Assembly (NCBI GenBank): GCA_023665805.1
Contig: JAMPDJ010000012.1
Span: 27,518-91,517 of the forward strand
Reading direction: 5' to 3'
DNA from: Bacteroides sp.
GTDB lineage: Bacteria; Bacteroidota; Bacteroidia; Bacteroidales; Bacteroidaceae
Length of the DNA stretch: 64,000 nt
In this document: positions 45,324-54,338 of the stretch, piece after piece
Numbering within the stretch: the stretch's first letter is position 1
How the letters are laid out: each line of letters opens with the position of its first letter
Program-made: the position numbers and the translations under genes
Notes under the pieces: model-generated
Seen by the model: only the letters and a program-made list of their open reading frames with translations
Database searches by the model: none
What the model was told of the DNA's origin: nothing

Positions 45324-48300
45324 ATGGCAAAAGAAAAGAAATTTGTGACATGGGACGGTAATACCTGTGCCGGACACGTAGCCTACATGTTCAGCGAGGT
45401 AGCTGCCATCTATCCCATCACCCCGTCGTCTCCCATGGCGGAGCACGTGGACGAGTGGGCCGCACAGGGTAGAAAGAACCTGTTCGGCGACACAGTGTTG
45501 GTACAGGAAATGCAGTCCGAGGCTGGTGCTGCCGGTGCAGTGCACGGCTCTTTGCAGGCAGGTGCCCTGACATCTACTTTCACCGCCAGCCAGGGTTTGT
45601 TGCTGATGATTCCCAATATGTACAAGATTGCCGGTGAATTGCTGCCCAGCGTATTTCACGTCAGTGCACGCACCGTGGCGACTCACTCACTGTGTATCTT
45701 CGGTGACCACAGCGATGTGATGGCTTGCCGTCAGACCGGCTTTGCCATGTTGGCCGAAGGCAGCGTGCAGGAAGTCATGGACTTGAGCGCAGTGGCACAC
45801 CTGGCTGCCATCGAGGCACGCGTACCCTTTATCAACTTCTTTGATGGCTTCCGCACTTCTCACGAGTATCAGAAAGTTGAGATGATCGAGGAAGACGATG
45901 TTCGCGACCTTGTGGACATGAAGGCTGTCAGCGAGTTCCGCTCACGTGCCCTTACGCCTGAACATCCGGTGGCAAAGGGCATGGCCGAGAATCCGGAGAC
46001 ATTCTTTGCACACCGCGAAAGCTGCAACCGTTACTATGATGCGGTGCCAGCCATCGTGGAGAAGTACATGGCTGCCATCAGTGAGCGCACCGGCCGCAAG
46101 TATGATCTCTTTACCTACTATGGCGCCGAGGATGCGGAGAACATAATCATCCTTATGGGTTCTGCCACAGAGGCTGCACGAGAGGCAATCGACCACGCTA
46201 ATGCCAACGGTAAGAAGTACGGTATGGTCAGCGTTCATCTCTATCGTCCATTCTCTGTCAAGCATCTGTTGAAGGCCGTGCCTGCAAGCTGCAAGCGCAT
46301 AGCCGTGTTGGACCGCACCAAGGAACCTGGTAGCAATGGCGAACCCCTGTTGCTGGATGTCAAGGATGCTTTCTATGGCGTGGAGAATGCTCCCCTCATA
46401 GTGGGCGGCCGTTATGGTTTGGGCAGTGCTGACGTCACTCCCACAATGATTCTGGGCGTGTTCGAGAACCTCGAGCTGCCTATGCCTAAGGATCATTTTA
46501 CCATAGGCATTGTGGACGATCTCACATTCACATCTCTGCCTCAAAAGGAAGAACTCGCATTGGGCGGTGAAGGCATCTTCGAGGCCAAGTTCTTCGGTCT
46601 TGGCGCCGACGGTACGGTTGGTGCCAACAAGAATTCCGTAAAGATTATCGGTGACAATACCAACAAGTATTGCCAGGCATACTTCTCCTACGATTCTAAG
46701 AAGAGTGGTGGTTTCACCTGCTCTCACTTGCGTTTCGGTGACACGCCTATACGTAGTACTTACCAGATTAAGACTCCTAACTTCGTGGCATGCCATGTAC
46801 AGGCTTATTTGCGCATGTACGATGTCACCCGTGGCTTGCGTTCCGGTGGAAGCTTCCTGCTGAATACCATCTTCGAGGGTGAGGAGCTGGTGAACTTCAT
46901 TCCCAACAATGTGAAGAAGTACTTTGCAGAGAAGAATATCACCGTATACTATATCAACGCTACCAAGATAGCACAGGAGATAGGTTTGGGCAATCGCACC
47001 AACACCATCCTGCAGTCTGCTTTCTTCCGCATCACCGAGGTTATTCCCGTGGAATTGGCCGTAGAGCAGATGAAGAAGGCTATCGTGAAGTCTTATGGCA
47101 AGAAGGGTGAGGATGTGGTGAATATGAACTATGCTGCCGTTGACCGTGGCGGTGAGTACAAGATCTTGCCAGTGGATGCCGCTTGGATGAACCTGCCTGC
47201 CGATGAGGCGGTCACATGCGACGAACCCGAATACATCTCCAACCTTGTTCGACCCATAAATGCGCAGAATGGCGACTTGCTGCCCGTGAGTGCATATAAG
47301 GGGATAGAGGACGGTACATGGGAGCAGGGTACGGCCGCATACGAAAAGCGTGGCGTTGCCGGTTTCGTGCCCGTATGGAACAGCGAGAATTGTATCCAGT
47401 GCAACAAGTGTGCTTTTGTTTGTCCTCATGCAGCCATTCGTCCCATTGTAATGAACGATGAGGAGTTGGCAGGCTACGACGGTGTAAGTATCGAGATGAA
47501 GGCGCCCGCTACCATGAAGGGCATGCACTTCGTGATAGCTGTTGATGACAAGGATTGTCTTGGATGTGGCAACTGTGCCGACATCTGTCCCGGCAATCCC
47601 AAGCTGGGTCCTGCATTGAAGATGACTCCATATGATGACTCTTCTGTGGAGGCTCAGAAGAATGCTTCCGACTGGAAGTACTTCATGCAGAAGGTTACCA
47701 GCAAACAGCACTTGGTGGACATCAAGCAGAGTCCCAAGAACAGTCAGTTTGCGCGTCCAATGTTTGAGTTCAGCGGTGCCTGTGCCGGTTGTGGCGAAAC
47801 TCCGTATGTAAAGCTCATCAGTCAGCTCTTCGGTGACCGTCAGATGGTTGCGAACGCTACTGGTTGCTCTTCCATATATTCCGGTTCCATTCCGTCTACT
47901 CCCTACACCAAGAATGCCGAGGGGCAGGGTCCCGCATGGGCCAACTCCTTGTTCGAGGACTTCTGCGAGTTCGGATTGGGCATGGTTCTTGCTACCAAGA
48001 AGATGAAGGCTCGTATCAATGCGCTTCTCAATGAGGCTATTGCTTCTGCCGAAACACCTGCCGAGTTCAAGGCCGCTGCAGAACAGTGGATTGCCGGCCA
48101 AAACGATGCTGATGCCTCCAAGGCCGCAGCCGCAGTCCTGAAGCCTTTGATTGCTGCTGGTGCGGAGGCTGGTTGCCCCGTATGCGGCCAGTTGAAGGAA
48201 CTTGACCATTATTTGGTCAAGCGCAGTCAATGGATTATCGGTGGCGACGGTGCATCTTATGATATAGGCTACGGTGGTCTCGACCACGTGATAGGTTCCG

Positions 48301-48890
48301 GTGAAGATGTCAACATCTTCGTAATAGATACGGAGGTTTACTCAAATACCGGTGGCCAGGCCTCCAAGGCAACTCCCATCGGCGCCATAGCACAGTTTGC
48401 CGCCAACGGCAAGCGTGTTGGCAAGAAGGACCTCGGCCTGATGCAGGCAACCTACGGCAATGTCTATGTGGCACAGGTTGCCATGGGCGCAGACCAGTCA
48501 CAGTGCCTCAAGGCCTTCCGCGAGGCCGAGGCATGGCACGGTCCATCATTGGTAATCGGATATGCTCCTTGTATCAACCATGGTTTGAAAGCCAAGGGTG
48601 GCATGGGCAAGAGCCAAGCCGAGGAAGCCAAGGCCGTAGAGTGCGGCTACTGGCACCTGTGGCGTTACAATCCGGCATTGGCTGACGAGGGTAAGAATCC
48701 CTTTCAGCTGGACAGCAAGGAACCGGATTGGGACAAGTTCCAGGATTTCCTTGAGGGTGAGGTCCGCTTCCTTTCTTTGAAGAAGGCTGCTCCGACGGAG
48801 GCATTGGAATTGTATGAGGCTTGTAAGGAGGCTGCAAAGCGTCGCTACAAGACATATATCCGCAAGACTCAGGAAGACTGGTCTCTGTAA
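45324..48890 (+). CDS. nifJ: Pyruvate:ferredoxin (flavodoxin) oxidoreductase
   Basis: A single-chain 1,188-residue enzyme that oxidises pyruvate to acetyl-CoA and CO2 and reduces ferredoxin, central to anaerobic energy metabolism. Domain order is as in the family: an N-terminal pyruvate-binding domain (YPITPSSPMAEHVDEW, residues 31-46), a transketolase-like domain II, a gamma domain (FGLGADGTVGANKNSVK), two 4Fe-4S motifs starting at Cys690 (CIQCNKCAFVCP) and Cys745 (CLGCGNCADICP), and a thiamine diphosphate domain (GACAGCGETPY, GDGASYDIGYGGLDHV). Length and motifs are complete. It is flanked by hairpins on both sides, so monocistronic. Confidence 0.97.
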   Translation: MAKEKKFVTWDGNTCAGHVAYMFSEVAAIYPITPSSPMAEHVDEWAAQGRKNLFGDTVLVQEMQSEAGAAGAVHGSLQAGALTSTFTASQGLLLMIPNMYKIAGELLPSVFHVSARTVATHSLCIFGDHSDVMACRQTGFAMLAEGSVQEVMDLSAVAHLAAIEARVPFINFFDGFRTSHEYQKVEMIEEDDVRDLVDMKAVSEFRSRALTPEHPVAKGMAENPETFFAHRESCNRYYDAVPAIVEKYMAAISERTGRKYDLFTYYGAEDAENIIILMGSATEAAREAIDHANANGKKYGMVSVHLYRPFSVKHLLKAVPASCKRIAVLDRTKEPGSNGEPLLLDVKDAFYGVENAPLIVGGRYGLGSADVTPTMILGVFENLELPMPKDHFTIGIVDDLTFTSLPQKEELALGGEGIFEAKFFGLGADGTVGANKNSVKIIGDNTNKYCQAYFSYDSKKSGGFTCSHLRFGDTPIRSTYQIKTPNFVACHVQAYLRMYDVTRGLRSGGSFLLNTIFEGEELVNFIPNNVKKYFAEKNITVYYINATKIAQEIGLGNRTNTILQSAFFRITEVIPVELAVEQMKKAIVKSYGKKGEDVVNMNYAAVDRGGEYKILPVDAAWMNLPADEAVTCDEPEYISNLVRPINAQNGDLLPVSAYKGIEDGTWEQGTAAYEKRGVAGFVPVWNSENCIQCNKCAFVCPHAAIRPIVMNDEELAGYDGVSIEMKAPATMKGMHFVIAVDDKDCLGCGNCADICPGNPKLGPALKMTPYDDSSVEAQKNASDWKYFMQKVTSKQHLVDIKQSPKNSQFARPMFEFSGACAGCGETPYVKLISQLFGDRQMVANATGCSSIYSGSIPSTPYTKNAEGQGPAWANSLFEDFCEFGLGMVLATKKMKARINALLNEAIASAETPAEFKAAAEQWIAGQNDADASKAAAAVLKPLIAAGAEAGCPVCGQLKELDHYLVKRSQWIIGGDGASYDIGYGGLDHVIGSGEDVNIFVIDTEVYSNTGGQASKATPIGAIAQFAANGKRVGKKDLGLMQATYGNVYVAQVAMGADQSQCLKAFREAEAWHGPSLVIGYAPCINHGLKAKGGMGKSQAEEAKAVECGYWHLWRYNPALADEGKNPFQLDSKEPDWDKFQDFLEGEVRFLSLKKAAPTEALELYEACKEAAKRRYKTYIRKTQEDWSL

Positions 48891-48928
48891 GGCACTATAA
48901 GTAACAATAGATACTTGATATTATCGCT

Positions 48929-48966
48929 CAGACACCTCTTCGTCTTCAAAAACGGAGAGGTGTCTG
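48929..48966 (+). terminator. Intrinsic terminator of nifJ
   Basis: CAGACACCTCT (48929-48939) pairs perfectly with 48956-48966; TCAATTTATTG follows. It lies 39 bases after the stop codon. Confidence 0.85.
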
Positions 48967-49002
48967 TCAATTTATTGTATGGCGACATAATATATCTAAG
49001 GT

Positions 49003-49050
49003 ATGACACGTAATATACATATAGGGCATAAGGTAACTTTATTGCAATAG
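49003..49050 (+). CDS. Possible 15-codon leader ORF before mscS
   Basis: ATG at the end of TATATCTAAGGTATG opens 15 codons and stops 20 bases before the channel gene. No homology evidence; listed because the same motif precedes several real starts. Confidence 0.2.
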   Translation: MTRNIHIGHKVTLLQ

Positions 49051-49070
49051 TATCACATAACACATATAAC

Positions 49071-49898
49071 ATGAAAGAACTACAGAACGGAGGGTATGTC
49101 CAGGAACTTATAGACAAGGGCATCGACTTGGGAATAGAGGCCGGCAAGAGCATCATCGTGGCTGTCATAATATACTTTGTGGGCAAGGCCGTCATATCTC
49201 TAATCAACCGCATGCTTGGCAGCATGATGGAGCGTCGTAAGGTGGATCCTACCATACGGACCTTCATGATGAGTTTGGTGAACATTTTGTTGCTGACGTT
49301 ATTGGTTATTAGTGTCGTAAGTGCGCTTGGAGTGAACACCACGAGCTTTGCCGCCTTGTTGGCATCAGCAGGTGTGGCCGTAGGCATGGCGCTTTCCGGC
49401 AATTTGCAGAACTTGGCCGGTGGCATAGTCATATTGTTGTTTCGCCCGTTCAAGGTCGGAGACTACATAGAGGCACAGGGGTCTGGCGGCACTGTGTCCG
49501 AGATACAGATATTCCACACCATACTGACCACACCGGATAACAAGAAGTTGTTTCTCCCCAACGGTGCCCTTTCCAGCGGCAATATCACCAACTTCAGTCG
49601 CGAAGCATTGCGCCGTGTCGAACTGACGGTATCCATCGAATATGGCGAGGATGTTGACAAAGTACGTGGTGTCTTGCTGGAACTTTTGGCCGCTGATGAC
49701 AGGATACAGAAGGAACCGGCACCATTAGTCGCCCTCGGTGCATTGGCCGATAGCAGTGTCAATCTCACAGTGCGTGTATGGGTGAACAGTTCCGACTACT
49801 GGAATGTCTTCTTCCAGACCAACGAGGCTATATACAAGGAATTCAATAGGAGAGGCATAAACTTCCCCTTCCCTCAGCTTACCGTTCATCAGGCATAG
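49071..49898 (+). CDS. mscS: MscS-family mechanosensitive ion channel
   Basis: This 275-residue inner-membrane channel releases solutes on osmotic downshock. Three helices are visible: residues 20-50 (GKSIIVAVIIYFVGKAVISLI), 65-85 (MMSLVNILLLTLLVISVVSAL), and the pore helix about 95-120 (FAALLASAGVAVGMALSGNLQNLAGG). It has the glycine-rich TM3 and the FRPFKVGDYIE beta-domain start typical of MscS, then TTPDNKKLFLPNG. Complete length. It starts 12 bases before the glycosyltransferase that follows on the same strand (49898 to 49911), so the two may be co-transcribed. Confidence 0.94.
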   Translation: MKELQNGGYVQELIDKGIDLGIEAGKSIIVAVIIYFVGKAVISLINRMLGSMMERRKVDPTIRTFMMSLVNILLLTLLVISVVSALGVNTTSFAALLASAGVAVGMALSGNLQNLAGGIVILLFRPFKVGDYIEAQGSGGTVSEIQIFHTILTTPDNKKLFLPNGALSSGNITNFSREALRRVELTVSIEYGEDVDKVRGVLLELLAADDRIQKEPAPLVALGALADSSVNLTVRVWVNSSDYWNVFFQTNEAIYKEFNRRGINFPFPQLTVHQA

Positions 49899-49910
49899 GC
49901 GACCGGCGGA

Positions 49911-50978
49911 ATGAGGATTCTATATGTCATAGAGCATATCTCTGCCAAAGGTGGACTTGAACGCATCGTCATAGACAAAATGAATGCCTTGTCGGAGGAC
50001 GATACTTTCGACATATCCCTCCTGACGATATGGAAAGATGCTGTCGGACCGGCTTATCCGCTCAGTCCGAGGGTGAAACATATCTGTCTTGATGTTTCGC
50101 GTCCTGTTTCGTCGTTGGGAATGCTCGTTGCCCTTCCGTGCGTATTGCGCAGATACAACCGGGAGGTTAGACATCTGGATCCCGACATTGTTGTATACTT
50201 CCGTGCCATGGGGGCAATGCTTGCTGCATGCTCCTCGTGGAAGGGACGAAGCATATTCGAGACGCACTCGGCCAGACGATATTGCAATCACAAGTGGCTT
50301 TACCATTGGATGGAACGAAGTGTGGACATTGTCGTATGCTTGACGCAAGACGATGCAAGACGGTACGGTCATGTTTCCAGGGTGGAGGTTATTCCCAACT
50401 TCACCCGTATAGTCTGTCCGTCATCCTCGGAAGTATGCAGAGGCAACAGGCGTTGTGCCTTTGTCGGCCGTCTGTGCATGGAGAAGAATCCCATGCGTCT
50501 TCTGAGACTGTGGAAGGAAATTGCATCACGTATGCCGGGATGGACGTTGGACATATATGGCAGCGGTGAGTTGGAAGAACGTATGAAAGATGAAATACGC
50601 CGGTCCTCTCTTTCGGAAACAGTCACCATGCACGGCTTTGTCGAAGACGTTTCCCAGGTCTATGCCGAAACTGACATTCTGCTGTTGACATCTATTACCG
50701 AGGGTTTTCCTATGGTCATCATCGAGGCCATGCGCTGCGGTGTGCCAGTGGTGAGCACGGATTGTCCCAGCGGTCCTGCCGAGGTGATAGAGACAGGCAA
50801 GACCGGCATGCTGGTGCCTTTGGATGACGACTCCGCTTATGTCGATGCCGTGTGCCGATTGATGCGTGACACAGACATGAGGGAGCGTATGGGACGTGAA
50901 GCGGTGGAATGTTCGCGGCATTACGCTGTGTCGGAGATATTGGAACGTTGGAAAAACTTGTTTGTCGACCTGGCATGA
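49911..50978 (+). CDS. Glycosyltransferase family 4
   Basis: This 355-residue GT-B enzyme starts MRILYVIEHISAKGGLERIVIDKMNA split over the glycine-rich loop that binds the acceptor side. The donor domain has CAFVGRLCMEKNPMRLLRLW, MHGFVEDVSQVYAETDILLLTS and EGFPMVIIEAMRCGVPVVST, the classical E-x7-E nucleotide-sugar site. It is coupled to the next gene by an ATGA overlap. It belongs to a second glycan cluster whose other half is on the minus strand from 52160 on. Confidence 0.92.
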   Translation: MRILYVIEHISAKGGLERIVIDKMNALSEDDTFDISLLTIWKDAVGPAYPLSPRVKHICLDVSRPVSSLGMLVALPCVLRRYNREVRHLDPDIVVYFRAMGAMLAACSSWKGRSIFETHSARRYCNHKWLYHWMERSVDIVVCLTQDDARRYGHVSRVEVIPNFTRIVCPSSSEVCRGNRRCAFVGRLCMEKNPMRLLRLWKEIASRMPGWTLDIYGSGELEERMKDEIRRSSLSETVTMHGFVEDVSQVYAETDILLLTSITEGFPMVIIEAMRCGVPVVSTDCPSGPAEVIETGKTGMLVPLDDDSAYVDAVCRLMRDTDMRERMGREAVECSRHYAVSEILERWKNLFVDLA

Positions 50979-52093
50979 AGATACTTCTCATAGGCGAATA
51001 CAGCAATGTGCATTGTACGCTGGCCCGCGGGCTGCGTGCGTTGGGGCATATTGTGGTCGTGGCCAGTGGTGGCGATGGTTGGAAAAATTATCCTCGGGAC
51101 ATAGACCTCAGTCACCGTCTCACTTTTCCGGGACACATCTCCTTTGCCATGCGTCTGCTGCGTGCCATGCCACGTATGAGAGGGTACGACATAGTACAGA
51201 TTGTCAATCCGGTTTTCTTTGAGATGCGTGCATGGCCACACTGTTTTCTGTTGGACTACCTTCGTAGCCATAATGGCAAACTGGTTCTTGGAGCTTTTGG
51301 CATGGACTACTATTGGGCGCAGGTCAACCGTGAAATCCGTCCCATGCGTTACAGCGACTTCAATATAGGCTCTCGTGTGCGTACCGATGCCGTGGCGCAG
51401 GCCGATGCCGATATTTGGATAGGAACCTCAGCGGAACGGCTCTGCCGTCATGCCGCCGCCCAGGCCGATGCCATAGTGGCAGGGCTGTATGAGTATTGGG
51501 TAACCTATCGCATGGCCGAAGGTGGCGTACTTGCCCGGAAGACCACATACATTCCTTTTCCTGTTGCCATGCCACAGGTTCCAACAGCTGTTGCATCGTC
51601 CCTTGACAGCCCGCTTAAGATATTTGCAGGCATCAGTAAGGGACGTTCCGCCTACAAGGGCACGGACATAATGTTGCATGCCGCCAGGCGTTTGCAACAG
51701 AATTATCCCGACCGTGTCCTGTTGATGGTTGCCGAGGGTGTTCCTTTTGCCGAATACCAACAGATGATGGATGGTAGCGATGTCATTCTGGACCAACTGT
51801 ACAGCTACACCCCGGCCATGAATGCACTTCTGGCCATGAGCAAGGGTATCATCTGCGTGGGGGGTGGCGAACCTGAGCATTACGACCTTCTTGGTGAAGC
51901 CGATTTGCGCCCCATAGTCAACGTGGAGCCAAGTGAACAAAGTGTTTACGCGGCCTTGGAGGCCCTGGTGCTTCATCCTGAGCGTATTCTCGAACTCAAG
52001 CGCCAAAGCATGGAGTACGTCCGCCGCCACCACGATGTGCATAAAGTGGCTTTGGCTTACGAGGCTCTCTATTCTCGCCTGCTCGCCAGATAA
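50975..52093 (+). CDS. Glycosyltransferase, GT4-like
   Basis: This 372-residue protein begins MKILLIGEYSNVHCTLARGL, with GHIVVVASGGDGWKNYPR after it. The C-terminal part resembles a GT-B donor domain (PLKIFAGISKGRSAYKGTD, LDQLYSYTPAMNALLAMSKG, GEPEHYDLLGEADLRPIVNV). The N-terminal family call is less sure than for the gene upstream. I use the ATG at 50975, inside the TGA of the preceding gene, not the longer frame from 50909. It ends convergent with the GT2 gene at 52160 with 66 bases between. Confidence 0.8.
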   Translation: MKILLIGEYSNVHCTLARGLRALGHIVVVASGGDGWKNYPRDIDLSHRLTFPGHISFAMRLLRAMPRMRGYDIVQIVNPVFFEMRAWPHCFLLDYLRSHNGKLVLGAFGMDYYWAQVNREIRPMRYSDFNIGSRVRTDAVAQADADIWIGTSAERLCRHAAAQADAIVAGLYEYWVTYRMAEGGVLARKTTYIPFPVAMPQVPTAVASSLDSPLKIFAGISKGRSAYKGTDIMLHAARRLQQNYPDRVLLMVAEGVPFAEYQQMMDGSDVILDQLYSYTPAMNALLAMSKGIICVGGGEPEHYDLLGEADLRPIVNVEPSEQSVYAALEALVLHPERILELKRQSMEYVRRHHDVHKVALAYEALYSRLLAR

Positions 52094-52159
52094 CGAACGT
52101 CAACCTTGATATATCGATATCTAATGGCACATCCGGGAAGACATTCTGGTATTATTGCA

Positions 52160-53269
52160 TCAGTAATTGCATGCGGAAGCTTGTATCACACGGAAACTTC
52201 TATAGTTCTTCTGTGCAAAAGCCTTTGCCGTATGCCTAATGGCGTAGGGAAGGTGAGAGATGACATGCGGGTCTGTCAGCATGTCTGCAAAATATGTGTG
52301 TGCCAGGTTGGAGAGAATGACAAATAAGGCTTGCATGATCTGCTCCTTGCCCAATGTCTCGCAGTGTGTGGCTGTGGAAAGGGAGTCCTGCATGAAGTCG
52401 ATGAAAAGTTCCACTGTAGCATGGTGTCCGGATGTAAAGTATTCGGTCAACACGCGTCTGCTGACCCATAGCGAATCCATGGCACGGGCGTTGCCATGGA
52501 AAGAATGCATGATTGAGGCTGTGTTGTTTCGATAGAAATAATGTCTTCCGGGCACTTGTATGCGTTTGTGGCAGGTGGGGTAGAGAAAGAAGATGTTTAT
52601 CGTGTCCTCAAACCAGTATCCCGGAGGGAAATGTACCGTACGGAACAATCCGGCACTATAAATCTTGCCGCATGCCATACCATGGGTGGAACCGCTGTCC
52701 GTGTTTCCCTCGGCGATGTCGGCGTCCTGCTCTATGGCAGCCGACATCATGGATTCTATGGCACCTGGCAAAAGCATGTCATCACTGTCAACAAAGGTAA
52801 CATAGCGTCCGCGGATACAATCCAGTGCCCTGTTCCTGGCCATGGACGGACCGCTATTGTTTTGGTTGATAATCTCTGTGCGGTCGTACATCGGGGAGCC
52901 CAGTAGACTTTGGCGATACTTTTCCAATATAGCCAGACTTCCGTCCGTACTGCCATCATCTATGATTGACACAAAGAAAGAAAAACGTGTCATTTGGGTG
53001 TAGACGGAGTTCAGGCAATCAGCCAAGTACCGTTCGGTATTGTAGACAGGTATGATGACGTGCAGGTCGGCTACAGGTTTTATTTCGTTGCTGCATAGGC
53101 AACTGCCTCCCATGTCAGGCTGTATGGTCGTGAGTACGGATTCGGCCTCCGATGCTGTCATGGATACATGCACGGGGAAACGTTTGCCTATCGTGTGTGA
53201 CAGGACACGCAAACGTAATGGAGCGGTGTGTCGCAGGATGTTTTTGATTATATTCTTTGGCGTGTGCAT
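52160..53269 (-). CDS. Glycosyltransferase family 2
   Basis: This 369-residue protein, from the ATG at 53269 (MHTPKNIIKNILRHTAP), has a GT-A domain that starts near residue 67: LHVIIPVYNTERYLADCLNS, IIDDGSTDGSLAILEKY and YVTFVDSDDMLLPGA with the D-x-D site. The 65 residues before it are basic and without recognised domain. The longer frame to 53407 overlaps the upstream gene and is rejected. The gap to the upstream GT2 gene is 16 bases. Confidence 0.88.
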   Translation of the reverse strand: MHTPKNIIKNILRHTAPLRLRVLSHTIGKRFPVHVSMTASEAESVLTTIQPDMGGSCLCSNEIKPVADLHVIIPVYNTERYLADCLNSVYTQMTRFSFFVSIIDDGSTDGSLAILEKYRQSLLGSPMYDRTEIINQNNSGPSMARNRALDCIRGRYVTFVDSDDMLLPGAIESMMSAAIEQDADIAEGNTDSGSTHGMACGKIYSAGLFRTVHFPPGYWFEDTINIFFLYPTCHKRIQVPGRHYFYRNNTASIMHSFHGNARAMDSLWVSRRVLTEYFTSGHHATVELFIDFMQDSLSTATHCETLGKEQIMQALFVILSNLAHTYFADMLTDPHVISHLPYAIRHTAKAFAQKNYRSFRVIQASACNY

Positions 53270-53285
53270 GATTACTTGTCGGAAG

Positions 53286-54338
53286 TCATTCCGCCGTGTC
53301 TGTGCCGTTACCCTTGAAGAGCATTTTAACGGCCATGTAGATTTCCATCTGCAGGCGGAAAATCCACCATGCGGGCATGTGCATGAATCCGGGCTTGAAT
53401 TTGACACGGTTGCTTACCCGAGGCATGTCTGCCTGTTCCCGCATGTATCGTATTATTTGCAGGGCTTCGCATTTGTCCGCTTTTGACAGGCGGTGCTGGT
53501 GGAGTCTGTAGTATTGATAGGAACCTATGATGCTTTCCCAAAAGGCGGTCTCGTTGAGGCATATTACTTCTTGGCAGAAGTTACCTTTGTGCAATTGGTG
53601 CCTCATACTTATGAAACGCAGGTTGCCACGTATGTTGTTCAGGCTGACGCGGTGAGACAGGGAGGTGGCCAATAGACGGTGATAATAGATTCCTTCGCAA
53701 CTGCATACCTCCGGCGAGGCCAGAAACTGCAGCTGGGCAGTATTGTCCTCGCCATAGACACGTTCGCAGTTGTCAAATGGATAGCGCAGTTGCAGTTCCC
53801 TCGTCACCATCATTCTTCCTGTGATACCCCGCCAATGTATGCTGCGGCGATATGCTTCCGTGCCTGTAATCGTCCCAAAGGAATTCTTCTCCTTGTGCTC
53901 CAGCAGGCTGCCGTCGGGAAGCAATCTGACCTCGCGCAGGCACACGCATTGCAGGCCTTTGTGCGCGTTGAATGCATCCAATGCCAACTGTAATGCGTCC
54001 GGGGCAAGAAAGTCATCGTGATCCAATGTCATGATGTACCGGCCCTTGGAAACGTTTATGCCGGCATTGCGTGCCAGTTGCGCTCCTCCGTTGCGACTTT
54101 GCCGCACGATTCGCACACGATTGTCAGCCGAAGCATATTCCTCCAGTATGTCGGCAGTGCCGTCCGTGGACACGTCGTCCACCAGAACCAGTTCTATGTC
54201 TTGCAAGCTTTGTGACAGTACCGACTCTATGCATTGTCGTATGTGCTCGCGCATGTTGTGCACGGCAACAATGACGCTCACGCTTACACTCCCGGAGCTA
54301 CTTGTGTCCCCCCTTGCCGCCACTGCGTCATTTCTCAT
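53286..54338 (-). CDS. Glycosyltransferase family 2
   Basis: This 350-residue GT-A enzyme reads VSVSVIVAVHNMREHIRQCI near residue 20, LVLVDDVSTDGTADILEEY and YIMTLDHDDFLAPDALQL (D-x-D). C-terminal helices rich in basic and aromatic residues (WWIFRLQMEIYMAVKMLFKG) could hold it to the membrane. The start overlaps the flippase stop by 11 bases. It would act with the other GT2 and the flippase in one assembly pathway. Confidence 0.9.
   Translation of the reverse strand: MRNDAVAARGDTSSSGSVSVSVIVAVHNMREHIRQCIESVLSQSLQDIELVLVDDVSTDGTADILEEYASADNRVRIVRQSRNGGAQLARNAGINVSKGRYIMTLDHDDFLAPDALQLALDAFNAHKGLQCVCLREVRLLPDGSLLEHKEKNSFGTITGTEAYRRSIHWRGITGRMMVTRELQLRYPFDNCERVYGEDNTAQLQFLASPEVCSCEGIYYHRLLATSLSHRVSLNNIRGNLRFISMRHQLHKGNFCQEVICLNETAFWESIIGSYQYYRLHQHRLSKADKCEALQIIRYMREQADMPRVSNRVKFKPGFMHMPAWWIFRLQMEIYMAVKMLFKGNGTDTAE

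Noticed and set aside
45942..48287. 781-codon open frame on the minus strand
   Set aside because: Fully antisense to nifJ, which has complete family motifs. Long antisense frames arise from the codon bias of GC-rich genes; no domain is recognisable in it.
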